Positions 38,018 through 47,112 of a DNA stretch of 64,000 bases are shown here, piece by piece. Positions within the stretch are counted from its first letter, which is position 1. Each line of letters opens with the position of its first letter. The notes under the pieces are model-generated. The model saw nothing but the letters and a program-made list of their open reading frames with translations, was not told the DNA's origin and made no database searches. Position numbers and translations under genes: made by a program. The stretch lies in the NCBI RefSeq assembly GCF_000304315.1, contig NC_018485.1, positions 280,501 through 344,500 on the forward strand. The letters are read 5' to 3'. Source of the stretch: Methylocystis sp. SC2 (GTDB lineage Bacteria; Pseudomonadota; Alphaproteobacteria; Rhizobiales; Beijerinckiaceae).

Positions 38018-39201
38018 TTCTTGCCGGAGAGTTTCTGGTGAATGGCCGCGGCGGCGGATTCGTAAATAGCGTCGAAGGCGCGCCGCGGCAGCGATCCCTG
38101 CTCGACCGATTCCGCAGTCTGCAGCGGCTGTTCGAGCACGATGGAGTTTCCGCGCTTCACTTCGAGGCGTCCGACCATTGCGCCCGCCTCGACCGGCGCC
38201 AGCACCGGGCCTTCGTAAATGATCTTGCCCATCAGCCGCTCGTTCGCGCCGCGCGGCAGGAGCACCTTGATGTCCTCTTTCGCCGTCAGCTCGACGGATC
38301 CCTTGGTCCCGCCATAGACCTGCGCAGGCCCGATGGGTTCGCCGGCCTTGAACAGTTCCTTCTCTTCGAAGTTGCGGAATCCCCATTGCAGCAATTTGCG
38401 CGCTTCTTCGGCCCGCTCCTTCGAACTCCTCGCGCCGTAAACGGCGACGATCAGGCGTCGGCCGTCCTGCGTGGCCGATCCCACCAGGCCGTAGCCGCTG
38501 TCCTTATCGATGTTGCCGGTCTTTAAACCGTCGGCGCCGATGCTCATCGTCAGCAACGGATTGCGGTTCTGCTGGCGAATCTTATTCCAAGTGTACTCCT
38601 TCTCGCCAAAATAGCGGTAATATTCGGGATAGGTCTTGATCAGATGCGCCGCGAGCTTCGCCATTTCGCGCGCCGTCACCTTTTGATCGGGACCGTCCAT
38701 GCCCCAGGGATTGCCGAAGCGCGATTTGACGAGGCCGAGCTCGGCGGCGCGCTTGTTCATCCGCGTCACGAAGGATTCTTCGGCGCCCGCCAGACCTTCG
38801 GCGAGCGTAATCGCGGCGTCGTTGCCGGACTGGATCACCAAACCTCGAATGAGATCCTCGACTCGCACGCGACTATTGAGCGCGAGGAACATCGCCGAGC
38901 CGCCGGCCGGCGCTCCGCCGGTGCGCCAGGCGTGCTCGGAAACCGTGAATTCGTCGTCGAGCTTCAATTTTCCTTCGGCCAACGCCTGAAAGATCAGCTC
39001 CGCCGTCAGAATTTTAACGGTCGACGCGGGCTTGGCGTAGTCGTCCGCGCCTTTCTCGAACAGGACGGTGTTCGTGCCCGCGTCGATCAGAATCGCGCTC
39101 GGGACGCTCGTTTGAAAATTCTGGGCGCGCGCCGGCGCTGCGCCAAGCGCCCACAATGCGACGACGGTCAGAATAAGGTGCAGCCCGGGAAATTTCGGCA
39201 A
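38014..39201 (-). CDS. dacC: D-alanyl-D-alanine carboxypeptidase (PBP5/6 type)
   Basis: The 395-aa protein has a signal peptide (about 1-26) and the three penicillin-binding motifs: S60-T-V-K63, S125-G-N127 and K227-T-G229. A C-terminal beta domain and an amphipathic end helix (FDAIYESAAAAIHQKL) anchor it on the periplasmic face of the inner membrane. It trims pentapeptide stems of peptidoglycan. The rlpA gene 90 bp upstream is on the same strand. Confidence 0.9.
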   Translation of the reverse strand: MPKFPGLHLILTVVALWALGAAPARAQNFQTSVPSAILIDAGTNTVLFEKGADDYAKPASTVKILTAELIFQALAEGKLKLDDEFTVSEHAWRTGGAPAGGSAMFLALNSRVRVEDLIRGLVIQSGNDAAITLAEGLAGAEESFVTRMNKRAAELGLVKSRFGNPWGMDGPDQKVTAREMAKLAAHLIKTYPEYYRYFGEKEYTWNKIRQQNRNPLLTMSIGADGLKTGNIDKDSGYGLVGSATQDGRRLIVAVYGARSSKERAEEARKLLQWGFRNFEEKELFKAGEPIGPAQVYGGTKGSVELTAKEDIKVLLPRGANERLMGKIIYEGPVLAPVEAGAMVGRLEVKRGNSIVLEQPLQTAESVEQGSLPRRAFDAIYESAAAAIHQKLSGKK

Positions 39202-39290
39202 GGCGCGCTCCCGTTATTTACGCCGCAGCGCGGCAAGCCGGGAGAAGATGGCGCGCGACGCCGAAAATTGCAATCACGGCGTGGGGCCGC

Positions 39291-40295
39291 TCAGTTGGTT
39301 CGAACCGAGGAGTTCAGCGCCTGTCGGATCGCGTTGCGAGCCGAAGCTTGACGGGCGGCGAATTGCGCGGGCCGCACGGGCGGCAGCGGCGCCACGACTT
39401 TCCTGGCCTTCTGGGTCGAAGCGACCGGTTCTTTGTCGATGCCGGCCTGCTCCCGCAAGGGAGGCAGGGGCGCGTCGCTCTCCTGCCTGGCGTAGGCCCG
39501 CGCCTGGTCATCCGACGCGGGCCCATTCTCATAGGCGACGCGCGCCGAGAGTTCGGCGACTTCCGCCCTTTCATCGTAGCGCGTCGCGCGGGCCGGATCC
39601 TCATTCGCCGCCGTCATCACCGGCGCGTCGAGCTGCGCCGGTTGGCCGTCGTCGCGCAGGGTCGCAAGGAGCTTTTCGTCGTCGTCTCCCTCAAGATCGG
39701 CGCGTCCGACCCATTCCACTTTGACGCGCGTCGTGCCGACGCCGTGAAAATCAAGCGCTTGCGCCACGCGCTGGGAGACGTCCATCACGCGTCCGCCATG
39801 ATAGGGTCCACGATCGTTGACGCGCACCACGATCGAGCGGTCATTGCGCAGATTGGTGACCCGCGCATAGCTCGGCAGCGGCATCGTTGGGTGAGCGGCG
39901 GAAATCGACGCGCTGTCGAAGATTTCGCCATTGGCGGTGCGTCGCCCATGGAAATCCGAGCCATACCAGGAAGCCATTCCGGTCGCCCGAAAGGGCCTCT
40001 CGCTCGGGTAATAGGTGCGTCCGGCGATCTTGTAGGGCTTGCCGACCATATAGGCGCCGCCGCCCTTTGGCACCTCTTCGCCCTCGGCGATGACCCGCGG
40101 ACTGGGACGCACGCCGTAGCGCGGATCGATCTGCCCAAGGCCGCCGAGGCCCGCGCTTCTATGCGATCCCGTGGTCGAAGAGCATCCGGCGAGCGCGCCG
40201 AGACAGATAAGAGGCAGCAGTTTGGAAAGGATGATTGAGGAGCGAACCAGCGGACGCGGCGCATGAGCGGCGTTCTTAAAGACGACAAATCGCAT
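39291..40295 (-). CDS. rlpA: RlpA-like septal ring lytic transglycosylase lipoprotein
   Basis: The 334-aa protein begins with a lipoprotein signal (LGALAGCSS, lipidated C38). The double-psi beta-barrel domain spans about 103-195: GMASWYGSDFHGRRTANGE, PSYARVTNL and VRVNDRGPY with the catalytic D161. The C-terminal half is low-complexity and lacks a SPOR domain. It would cleave naked glycan strands at the division site. The 277 bp upstream hold no gene. Confidence 0.9.
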   Translation of the reverse strand: MRFVVFKNAAHAPRPLVRSSIILSKLLPLICLGALAGCSSTTGSHRSAGLGGLGQIDPRYGVRPSPRVIAEGEEVPKGGGAYMVGKPYKIAGRTYYPSERPFRATGMASWYGSDFHGRRTANGEIFDSASISAAHPTMPLPSYARVTNLRNDRSIVVRVNDRGPYHGGRVMDVSQRVAQALDFHGVGTTRVKVEWVGRADLEGDDDEKLLATLRDDGQPAQLDAPVMTAANEDPARATRYDERAEVAELSARVAYENGPASDDQARAYARQESDAPLPPLREQAGIDKEPVASTQKARKVVAPLPPVRPAQFAARQASARNAIRQALNSSVRTN

Positions 40296-40572
40296 TCAAA
40301 CGGTCCTTGCCACCAAACTTCGATCCGCCGCCGACTGCACCGAAGCGCGTCCCACAAGCGGCGACGCGTTCTTGATACGGGCGCGACGTGAAGCCGCCGC
40401 GCGGCACAACCCGCGGAGTGTCTCGTTGATGAGTGAAGTTGTCGTTAAACGCCGTTACGCTGGCGTCAGCAGGCGTCGCGAATGAGACCAAAATGCGACA
40501 CACGCCCTCCAAAAGCTTGCGCGCGCCGAGATTGAAAACAGATGTGGCCCAGGCGCCACAGTCTGCTCGGCT

Positions 40573-42369
40573 TCATTGAACGCGCGCGAGGTCGACGATT
40601 CGCGTCTCGACGCGCTCGATGCCGCGAAAGACGTTGCGCGACAGTTTCGCCGCGACGTGAAGCTGTGCGCCGTCCCCCCTCAAGAGCGCCTCGCCCAGCG
40701 GCGAATGCAGGGCGCGAAAGGCGATGGCGTCAACCGTCGCGCCGTCGCGCGAACGCAAACGGGCGCGCACATGATCGGCTCCAACCGTCTGAGCGAATGT
40801 GACCTGCTGCTCAGGCAGAGCAAACAAGGGTTCGGGGTTGCCCTGCCCGAACGGCCCGGCCCGCTCGACCCGTCGCAGCAGTTCGAGACAGACTCCGCGT
40901 CCGGCGACCGCCGCATCGACAACCAGCGCATCGTCGAGACGCGCGGCGTCGACGGACGCCGCCAGCGCCTCATCGAGAAAGGCGCGAAACTCGTCGATTT
41001 TGCCACGGGCCAAAGTCACGCCGGCGGCCATCGCATGCCCGCCTCCCTTGACCGCCAAGCCCGTTTCGACGGCGCGCCGTACCGCTGCTCCAAGGTCGAC
41101 GCCACTTAAACTTCTACCTGAACCAGTTCCATATTCTCCATTAAAAGCGATAACGAATGCTGGAATATTAAAGCGTTCCTTTAAACGGGATGCGATCAGC
41201 CCGACAACGCCCGGGTGCCAATCCTGGCCGTGCACGATCAGGCAGGACAGCCGATTGGATCGCGCCATTTGCGCCTCCGCCTCGGCGACCGCCTGTTCCA
41301 AAATCGCCCTCTCGACGATCTGGCGTTCGCCATTCAGCCGATCCAGCTCGCGGGCGATGCGAAGCGCTTCATCGCCGCCTGGAAGGGTGAGAAGCCTTGC
41401 GCCGAGGCCGGCGTCGCCGATCCGACCGCCGGCGTTGATCCGCGGCCCAAGCGCGAAACCCAGATGATAGGCGCGCGGCGGCCCATCCAAGCGGGCGGCG
41501 TCCATCAGCGCGGCGAGCCCCGGACGGGATCGCCCCGCCATCACCATCAGACCCTTGGCGACGAGCGCCCTGTTGAGCCGGGCCAGCGGAGAAACGTCGG
41601 CGACCGTCGCCAGCGCGACGAGATCCAGCGCCGCGAGCAGATCCGGTTCGGGTCGATCATCGCGCCACCAGCCGCGCGCGCGCAGCGTCCTCGACAATCC
41701 GACGAGGACAAGAAAAACGACCCCGGCGGCGCAGAGCGCCCCCTGCCCCGAAAGGTCGTCGAGCCGGTTGGGGTTGACGACCAGCGCGTCAGGCAGGACC
41801 TCGGGCGCCTGATGATGGTCGAGGACGATCACATCGAGGCCAAGCGCGCGCGCGACGGCGAACGCCTCGTGGCTTGAGGTGCCGCAGTCGACGGTCGCCA
41901 GCAGAGTCGCGCCGCGCGCCGCGAGATCGCGGATCGCCTCGACGTTCGGCCCATAGCCCTCGATGATCCGGTCGGGAATATGGAGCAAGGGCTCCGGCGC
42001 GCCGGCCGCGCGCCAAAAGTCGATGAGCAACGCGGAGGAGCAGGCGCCGTCGACGTCATAGTCGCCAAAAACGGCCATCTGCTCGGACTTTTCAATCGCC
42101 TCCGCGAGCCGCCTCGTCGCGGCGTCCATGTCGCGCAGCGACGACGGGTCCGGTAGGAGGTCGCGCAGCTTGGGATCGAGATAGCCGGCGGCGTCGGCGA
42201 CCGTCACGCCGCGTCCGGCGATCACCCGCGCAAGGAAATCGTCGATGCCGTGCGCCTGGGTCAGCGCGAGCGCCTGCGCCTCGCCTCGAGCGTCGAGCCG
42301 CCCGCGCCAACGTCGGCCGAGGACGGAGCGCTCGACCCCAAGAAAGGCGGGAACCATCGAATCGGACAT
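40573..42369 (-). CDS. recJ: Single-strand-DNA-specific exonuclease RecJ
   Basis: The ATG ending at 42369 has GAGGCGCC just upstream and gives 598 aa. The DHH phosphoesterase motifs are present: FGDYDVDGA (101-109), VDCGTSSHEA, LDHHQAPE (183-190), and the DHHA1 GGGHAMAAG. It degrades single-stranded DNA 5' to 3' in repair and recombination. Within it, 41103-41185 encode LKERFNIPAF to SGRSLS with A/T-ending, normally rare codons (TTA, AGA, AGT, ACT, TCA), unlike the rest of the gene. Confidence 0.95.
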   Translation of the reverse strand: MSDSMVPAFLGVERSVLGRRWRGRLDARGEAQALALTQAHGIDDFLARVIAGRGVTVADAAGYLDPKLRDLLPDPSSLRDMDAATRRLAEAIEKSEQMAVFGDYDVDGACSSALLIDFWRAAGAPEPLLHIPDRIIEGYGPNVEAIRDLAARGATLLATVDCGTSSHEAFAVARALGLDVIVLDHHQAPEVLPDALVVNPNRLDDLSGQGALCAAGVVFLVLVGLSRTLRARGWWRDDRPEPDLLAALDLVALATVADVSPLARLNRALVAKGLMVMAGRSRPGLAALMDAARLDGPPRAYHLGFALGPRINAGGRIGDAGLGARLLTLPGGDEALRIARELDRLNGERQIVERAILEQAVAEAEAQMARSNRLSCLIVHGQDWHPGVVGLIASRLKERFNIPAFVIAFNGEYGTGSGRSLSGVDLGAAVRRAVETGLAVKGGGHAMAAGVTLARGKIDEFRAFLDEALAASVDAARLDDALVVDAAVAGRGVCLELLRRVERAGPFGQGNPEPLFALPEQQVTFAQTVGADHVRARLRSRDGATVDAIAFRALHSPLGEALLRGDGAQLHVAAKLSRNVFRGIERVETRIVDLARVQ

Positions 42370-42492
42370 TGGCGCCTCAAACGAATCGCTAAGCCTCGCC
42401 GGCATACGACGCAAGTTCTTCCGATCGCGTCGCGCGCGGGACTCTCCGAGCGTCGCAAATCGTTCATCAATTCTAGCGCCCCGGGAATTCAC

Positions 42493-42523
42493 TTGACATC
42501 ACTGTCCATTGGCTGCGTCATAA
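42493..42523 (+). promoter_or_regulatory. Possible promoter for the tyrosinase unit
   Basis: A perfect TTGACA (42493-42498) is followed by a weak -10 (GTCATA or TCATAA, spacing 18-19) in a slightly AT-rich patch about 140 bp before the first gene. The -10 is poor, so this is tentative. The remaining sequence between recJ and 42663 shows no gene. Confidence 0.3.
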
Positions 42524-42662
42524 CGCTGGTGGAAAATTTCCAATCCAATCCGTTTTGATGAGGCGAACGTTCGACCGAAGTTTGTAGATTTTTCGCGCAC
42601 TTAAAGCCCATTCGCGCCTACAGCTTCGTCGGATTGCGTCACAGGAATTGTGCGGAGAGCTT

Positions 42663-43091
42663 ATGGAGACCAGGAAGCTCACGACGGGCGCCGCCCCTCG
42701 CAAACTCGGCGACTATCTGACGCGCGCGCGCGACAATGCGCCGGCGCACGCCGGTCATGGCGCTGGCGGCGCGCAGTCGGTGCGCGAGGACGCTTATCGC
42801 GGCCACCAGATCGAAATCGTCACGACCTACAAGATCCTGGTCGACGGAAAGCAAATCCGCGCGCCGCTCGGCGTCGACGCCGCCGGCCAGGTTCATTGTC
42901 ATTCATTGCCGAACTACCAAACCGCGTCGGCGGTCGACATGGTGCGGGCGCTGATCGACGGCTTTCCCGAGGAGTTCGAGCGAAAGCCGGCCCCGACAAA
43001 GCGCCAGCCCCCAGCCAGCCGCGCGCGCCGGCCCGCGCCTGCGCGCAAAAGCAGGCCCGCCGCGAAGAAAGGCGCAAAACACGAGCATTGA
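42663..43091 (+). CDS. Small basic protein with HCH motif, partner gene of tyrosinase
   Basis: The ATG at 42663 gives 142 aa. The core (about 43-105) reads YRGHQIEIVTTYKILVDGKQ, then GQVHCHSLPNYQTASAVDMV; the tail is Arg/Lys/Pro-rich and ends KKGAKHEH. H78-C79-H80 is a possible copper site. There is no signal peptide. It lies 36 bp before the tyrosinase gene and a similar arrangement is, as far as I recall, seen in other rhizobia. By analogy with the MelC1 caddie of Streptomyces it could help load copper, but there is no visible sequence similarity to MelC1. Confidence 0.6.
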   Translation: METRKLTTGAAPRKLGDYLTRARDNAPAHAGHGAGGAQSVREDAYRGHQIEIVTTYKILVDGKQIRAPLGVDAAGQVHCHSLPNYQTASAVDMVRALIDGFPEEFERKPAPTKRQPPASRARRPAPARKSRPAAKKGAKHEH

Positions 43092-43118
43092 TTTTTCAGG
43101 CGAGCATTGATTTTCAGG
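43082..43118 (+). repeat. Tandem 18/19-bp duplication before the tyrosinase gene
   Basis: CGAGCATTGATTTTTCAGG (43082-43100) is followed at once by CGAGCATTGATTTTCAGG (43101-43118). The first copy contains the stop codon of the upstream gene. The second ends in CAGGAG, which serves as the ribosome site of tyrosinase. Confidence 0.8.
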
Positions 43119-43127
43119 AGAGAGACG

Positions 43128-44093
43128 ATGGCCGTCGTCCGAAGCAACATTGCAACGAACCCGGGGGTTCGGGACCAATATATTGAAGGCGTCAAACTTT
43201 TAAAAAACGAGGCGTCCGGCCGAACGACCGTTGACTTCGGCATTCCGGGCGCCGCGCGCTCCGTGAGCACGTATGATCTTTTCGTCATCTGGCACGTCAC
43301 CGCCATGATGGTCGAGACGCCGCCCGGAAACCCCGCGCAGCGTAACTCGGCGCACCGGGGGCCGATTTTCGCGCCCTGGCACCGCGTGATGCTGATGGTT
43401 TTCGAGCAAAACCTCCAGCGGGTCCTGGATGACGCGAATTTTGGCCTGCCCTATTGGGATTGGGCGGGAGACGGCGACCTGCCGCCACAGGAGCAGAGCG
43501 CGGCCACGATCTGGAGCGCCGACTGCATGGGCGGCGAGGGAAATCCGGTCTCAACCGGCCCCTTCGCGTTTCGCGCAGGCGATCCGTCCGCGTTCCGAGT
43601 GCGCATCTCCACGAATATCTCCGGAGAGCTGCGTTCGGTGAACCGCGGCCTCCGACGGGCCTTTGGCGTCAGCGCGAATGCGCTTCCCAGAACCGCGCAT
43701 GTGATGAACGCGCTGGAGCTGTCGAGCTATGATTCGCCCGATTGGGACGCCGACACGAACAGCTTCCGCAATCGCATCGAAGGGTGGATGAACGACGACG
43801 GCGTCTCCGCGACCTGGATGCACAATCTTGTCCACGTCTGGGTCGGCGGCGAGATGTTGCTCGGCTCCTCGCCCAATGATCCGGTTTTTTTTCTCAATCA
43901 CTGCAACATCGATCGCCTTTGGGAGAGCTGGATGTCCCGAAACGGGCGCGTCTATGTTCCCGACATGACGGCGGGCTCCGATCTCAAGGGGCACCGCATC
44001 GACGATCCGATCAATTCGCCGCTCGGTCGCAGCGCGACTCCGCGCGAGACGCTCGATGTGAGCGAAATCTATGAATATGACGCGCTCGCCTGA
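43128..44093 (+). CDS. Tyrosinase-family type 3 copper oxidase
   Basis: The ATG at 43128 has AGGAGAGAG upstream and gives 321 aa with no signal peptide. CuA ligands are H56, H76 and H85 (HVTAM, NSAHRGPIFAPWHR) and CuB ligands H232, H236 and H258 (WMHNLVHVW, FFLNHCNIDRLW). The spacings 9, 4 and 22 equal those of Streptomyces tyrosinase. It would oxidise monophenols and/or o-diphenols to quinones. There is no C-terminal cap domain, so it should need no proteolytic activation; copper loading may rely on the upstream small protein. It is followed by a lipase-like gene 40 bp on. Confidence 0.9.
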   Translation: MAVVRSNIATNPGVRDQYIEGVKLLKNEASGRTTVDFGIPGAARSVSTYDLFVIWHVTAMMVETPPGNPAQRNSAHRGPIFAPWHRVMLMVFEQNLQRVLDDANFGLPYWDWAGDGDLPPQEQSAATIWSADCMGGEGNPVSTGPFAFRAGDPSAFRVRISTNISGELRSVNRGLRRAFGVSANALPRTAHVMNALELSSYDSPDWDADTNSFRNRIEGWMNDDGVSATWMHNLVHVWVGGEMLLGSSPNDPVFFLNHCNIDRLWESWMSRNGRVYVPDMTAGSDLKGHRIDDPINSPLGRSATPRETLDVSEIYEYDALA

Positions 44094-44133
44094 GCGCCAA
44101 AAATATTGAATTTCCATCAAATTCGGATCGGCG

Positions 44134-45324
44134 ATGGCGCTCAAGTCCACTCATATCATTTTCGTGCATGATTTCTTCGGCTGGGGCCCCCAAGAATTCG
44201 AACTTCCCTATTGGGGCGACGCGCTCGACGAGGTCGGCGAACCCTTCGCGGTTCACGAAGCGAAGGTAGGTCCGGTCAGCTCCTTCCATGATCGCGCCTG
44301 CGAGCTTTTCGCTCAGATTGCCGGCGGACGCGTGGACTATGGCGCCCGGCACAGCGATGAGGCCCGCCACGCCCGCTATTCACGGGAATATACCGAGCCT
44401 TTCGCGCCCGAGTGGTCGGCGGAAAACCCGGTGATCCTCGTCGGCCATGGCGCCGGCGCGCAGACCGCCCTGCAGTTGCAGGCGCTGCTCGCCAACGATT
44501 TCTGGGAGCGCGGAACCAACGCCGACTGGGTGGAAGGGGTGATCAGCGTCGCCGGCGCCATCAACGGCTCATTGCTGCCCTACGGCTTCGGCTGCGACCG
44601 CGAAGATGGACGGCTCAAGCGCAGGCCGAGCCGTTTCATTGCGGAATCCTTCAATTTTCTCGGAATGGCCGCCGGCGTGCCGAGCGCCATGCGCAAGCCC
44701 TTCGATCTCCATCTCGACCAATGGACCAACGGCGAAGCCGATGCGAAAGCGGCGATGGCGCGTCTGGACGCTGGCGCCTTCGTCGCCGGCGAGGACAATC
44801 TCGCCTTCGACATGACGCTGCAGGGCTGCCGCAAGGCCAACGCCCGGTTCAGATCGCATCCGGGCACCTATTATCTGTCGCTGGTGACCAACGCCACGCA
44901 TGTTCGCGCATCGGGGTTTTTCAGCAAGACCTGGCGGCCCGACCCGACGATCCATCCCATTCTCTGGCAGGCGGCGCTCTACCAGGCGCGCGAGGCCAGC
45001 TTCGCCAAGGCGCCGATCGTCGGTTGGGGCGGCGGCGACCTTTCGCTGCCGCAGTGGCGGCCCAATGACGGCGCGGTGAGCGTCATCTCGCAAAGATATC
45101 CCTTCACGGCGCGGGAAGAGCCGGTGGGAGGCGAAGGCGTTTTCAAACGCCAAAGGCTTAAGCCGGGGCGCTGGTATTACGAATATCTCGACAAGGCCAT
45201 TGGACAGCGGTTCGACCATTTTGACGCGGTCGTCGGCGCCCGGCTCAAACCATGGGTTCCGGGACTGCGCGACGCGCATCGGGAGATCTATCTGAGGCTC
45301 GGCGAGACCTTGCGCGGGCTGTAG
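44134..45324 (+). CDS. Family I.5 lipase homologue lacking the nucleophilic serine (pseudo-lipase)
   Basis: The 396-aa protein matches Bacillus/Geobacillus zinc lipases (T1/L1): YWGD, KVGPVSSFHDRACELFAQI, GGRVDYGARHS, HLDQWTNGE, TYYLSL. The zinc ligands appear kept (D53, H73, H79, D195), as are the triad aspartate (PNDGAV, D312) and histidine (FDHFD, H362). The elbow, normally AHSQGG, reads VGHGAGAQ, so the nucleophile is G106. The oxyanion HG is HD. There is no signal peptide, unlike family members that are secreted. It therefore probably binds a lipid-like or other ligand rather than hydrolysing it. Confidence 0.8.
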   Translation: MALKSTHIIFVHDFFGWGPQEFELPYWGDALDEVGEPFAVHEAKVGPVSSFHDRACELFAQIAGGRVDYGARHSDEARHARYSREYTEPFAPEWSAENPVILVGHGAGAQTALQLQALLANDFWERGTNADWVEGVISVAGAINGSLLPYGFGCDREDGRLKRRPSRFIAESFNFLGMAAGVPSAMRKPFDLHLDQWTNGEADAKAAMARLDAGAFVAGEDNLAFDMTLQGCRKANARFRSHPGTYYLSLVTNATHVRASGFFSKTWRPDPTIHPILWQAALYQAREASFAKAPIVGWGGGDLSLPQWRPNDGAVSVISQRYPFTAREEPVGGEGVFKRQRLKPGRWYYEYLDKAIGQRFDHFDAVVGARLKPWVPGLRDAHREIYLRLGETLRGL

Positions 45325-45341
45325 CCTTGTCGAAAGAGCGG

Positions 45342-46031
45342 CTAATGCAAGCCGCCAAAGCCGGCCGACCGAAGCGCGTCCATAACGCCGTTGAAGATCA
45401 ACGACACGCCCATCGCCGAGACGAAGAAGCCGACGATCCTGGTCGCCGCGTCAATCCCCAGCGGCCCCAGCGTCGTGGTCAACCGCGTCGCGAAGGCGAG
45501 GCACGCGTAAGTGACGGCCACGGCGAGAAAGATCGCGCCGAGGATGACGCCGAACGCCAGCGCCTCATGGGACGAGTGCTCCACGGTGGCCATCATCCCA
45601 AGCACGGTGGCGATCGGGCCGGGGCCGATCATGAGCGGCATCGCGAGCGGCATGAAGGCGATGTTGCCCGTCGATCTGGCGAACGCCGGCGCTCCGTCGC
45701 CGTCCGACGAGGGTAAAAAAAGCTCAAAGCCGATCTTCATCAGCACGATCCCGCCGGCGATGCGCACCATGCTGAGCGAGACGCCGAAGATTTTTAGGAT
45801 CACCGCGCCAAAGAACAAGAAGAAGAGAATCAGCAGCAGCGCATAGAGACAGGCCATGAACGCCACGCGACCGCGCTCCTGGTTGCTCTTATCGCGCAGA
45901 AGCAGAAGAAAGACCGGCAGCACCTCGAAGGGATTGATGACCGCCAGCAGCGTCGTGAACGTCGAGAAAAAGAGCGTCAGCTCGATTCTGAAAACTCCGG
46001 CGCCGATGTCCGACACGAGGCTGCTGTTCAT
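45342..46031 (-). CDS. MarC-family (UPF0056) membrane protein
   Basis: The 229-aa protein has six membrane helices and the family blocks LLAVINPFEVLPVFLLL, GGIVLMKIGFEL and PLAMPLMIGPGPIATVLGM. Despite the name, MarC members have no proven role in multiple antibiotic resistance; a small-molecule transport role is guessed. It is convergent with the pseudo-lipase gene, 17 bp apart, and no terminator is obvious between them. Confidence 0.88.
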   Translation of the reverse strand: MNSSLVSDIGAGVFRIELTLFFSTFTTLLAVINPFEVLPVFLLLLRDKSNQERGRVAFMACLYALLLILFFLFFGAVILKIFGVSLSMVRIAGGIVLMKIGFELFLPSSDGDGAPAFARSTGNIAFMPLAMPLMIGPGPIATVLGMMATVEHSSHEALAFGVILGAIFLAVAVTYACLAFATRLTTTLGPLGIDAATRIVGFFVSAMGVSLIFNGVMDALRSAGFGGLH

Positions 46032-46197
46032 AAGGCCTTCTCATTGGCGTTGCGCTGCGCCAACATGCATGGCGGGTATGGCGGCGGGACGGCGCGACCT
46101 TATTGCGGCGGGCGCCGCCGCTCAAGCGCCGCACTGGAGGAACGCGCCGATTTTGTCAGCATTCGCTTGGACTTGTGTCTCACGGTGGAATTGACCC

Positions 46198-47082
46198 ATG
46201 ACCGACGCGATTCAGCTCACCCACGCCTCTGGCGACGGCGCGCGGATCCTGGCTTTCGGCGCGGAGCTTTCGAGCTGGCGCGCGCGGGGAGTCGAGATGA
46301 TCTGGGCGAAGAACCCTAAGGTCTGGGACCAGACCGCGCCCGTGCTGTTTCCCGTCGTCGGCTGGACGCGCGACGGCCGCGTGCGCGTCGACGGCGCGAC
46401 CTATCCGCTTGCGCTCCATGGCTTCGCCTGGAAAAAGCGCTTCGAGGTCGCCGAGCGGCGCGACGACTATGTGCGGCTCGCGCTCGTCGACGACGCCGAG
46501 ACCCGCGGGCTCTATCCCTTCTCCTTCCGGTTCGAAGTGGAGTTTCAGCTTCGCGCCGGCGCGCTCGAAAACGCTCTCATCGTGACGAACGCCGACTCGC
46601 GGCCCCTGCCCTACGCCTGCGGCCTGCATCCCGCCTTCCGCTGGCCGCTCGCCGATTCTTCCTCGCCGCATGCGATCATATTCGAGAAGGCCGAGCGCGC
46701 CGAAGTTCCCATCATCGGACCGGGCGGGCTTTTCTCGAAACCCATCCGCAAAACGCCGCTCGTCGGCCGGCGGCTGCCGCTCGAACCGGAAATGTTCACG
46801 CGCGACGCGCTGTGTTTTCTTAATCTTGCGAGCCACAGCCTGGTTTTCGACAATGGCGAAGGCGCGCGTCTTTCGGTCACGCTCGACGATTTCCCCCATG
46901 TCGGATTTTGGACGCTGCCGCCCGCCCCTTATCTGTGCATCGAGCCTTGGACAGGCCATGGCGATCCGGAGGACTTTTACGGCGATCTCTATGAAAAGCC
47001 CTCGATGCGCATTCTGGCGCCGGGCGCGCAGGCGCGGCATGGCGCGATTTTCGCCTTTGAGCGGGAGCCGCCGGTCGGCTAG
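46198..47082 (+). CDS. Aldose 1-epimerase family protein (LacX/YihR-like)
   Basis: The 294-aa protein has the galactose-mutarotase fold: AELSSWRARGVEMIW, VLFPVVGWTRDGRV, the histidine of ALHGFAW, CGLHPAF with a second histidine, and the glutamate in CIEPWTGH. These correspond to the H/H/E set of mutarotases. It would interconvert anomers of a hexose or hexose-phosphate. The cysteine synthase gene follows by 30 bp. Confidence 0.85.
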   Translation: MTDAIQLTHASGDGARILAFGAELSSWRARGVEMIWAKNPKVWDQTAPVLFPVVGWTRDGRVRVDGATYPLALHGFAWKKRFEVAERRDDYVRLALVDDAETRGLYPFSFRFEVEFQLRAGALENALIVTNADSRPLPYACGLHPAFRWPLADSSSPHAIIFEKAERAEVPIIGPGGLFSKPIRKTPLVGRRLPLEPEMFTRDALCFLNLASHSLVFDNGEGARLSVTLDDFPHVGFWTLPPAPYLCIEPWTGHGDPEDFYGDLYEKPSMRILAPGAQARHGAIFAFEREPPVG

Positions 47083-47112
47083 GAACGAACCGCCATTCGC
47101 CAGGAATCATAA

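Noticed and set aside
40296..40572. tRNA or small RNA between rlpA and recJ
   Set aside because: No cloverleaf with GTTCGA loop and acceptor stem could be built; no gene seen.
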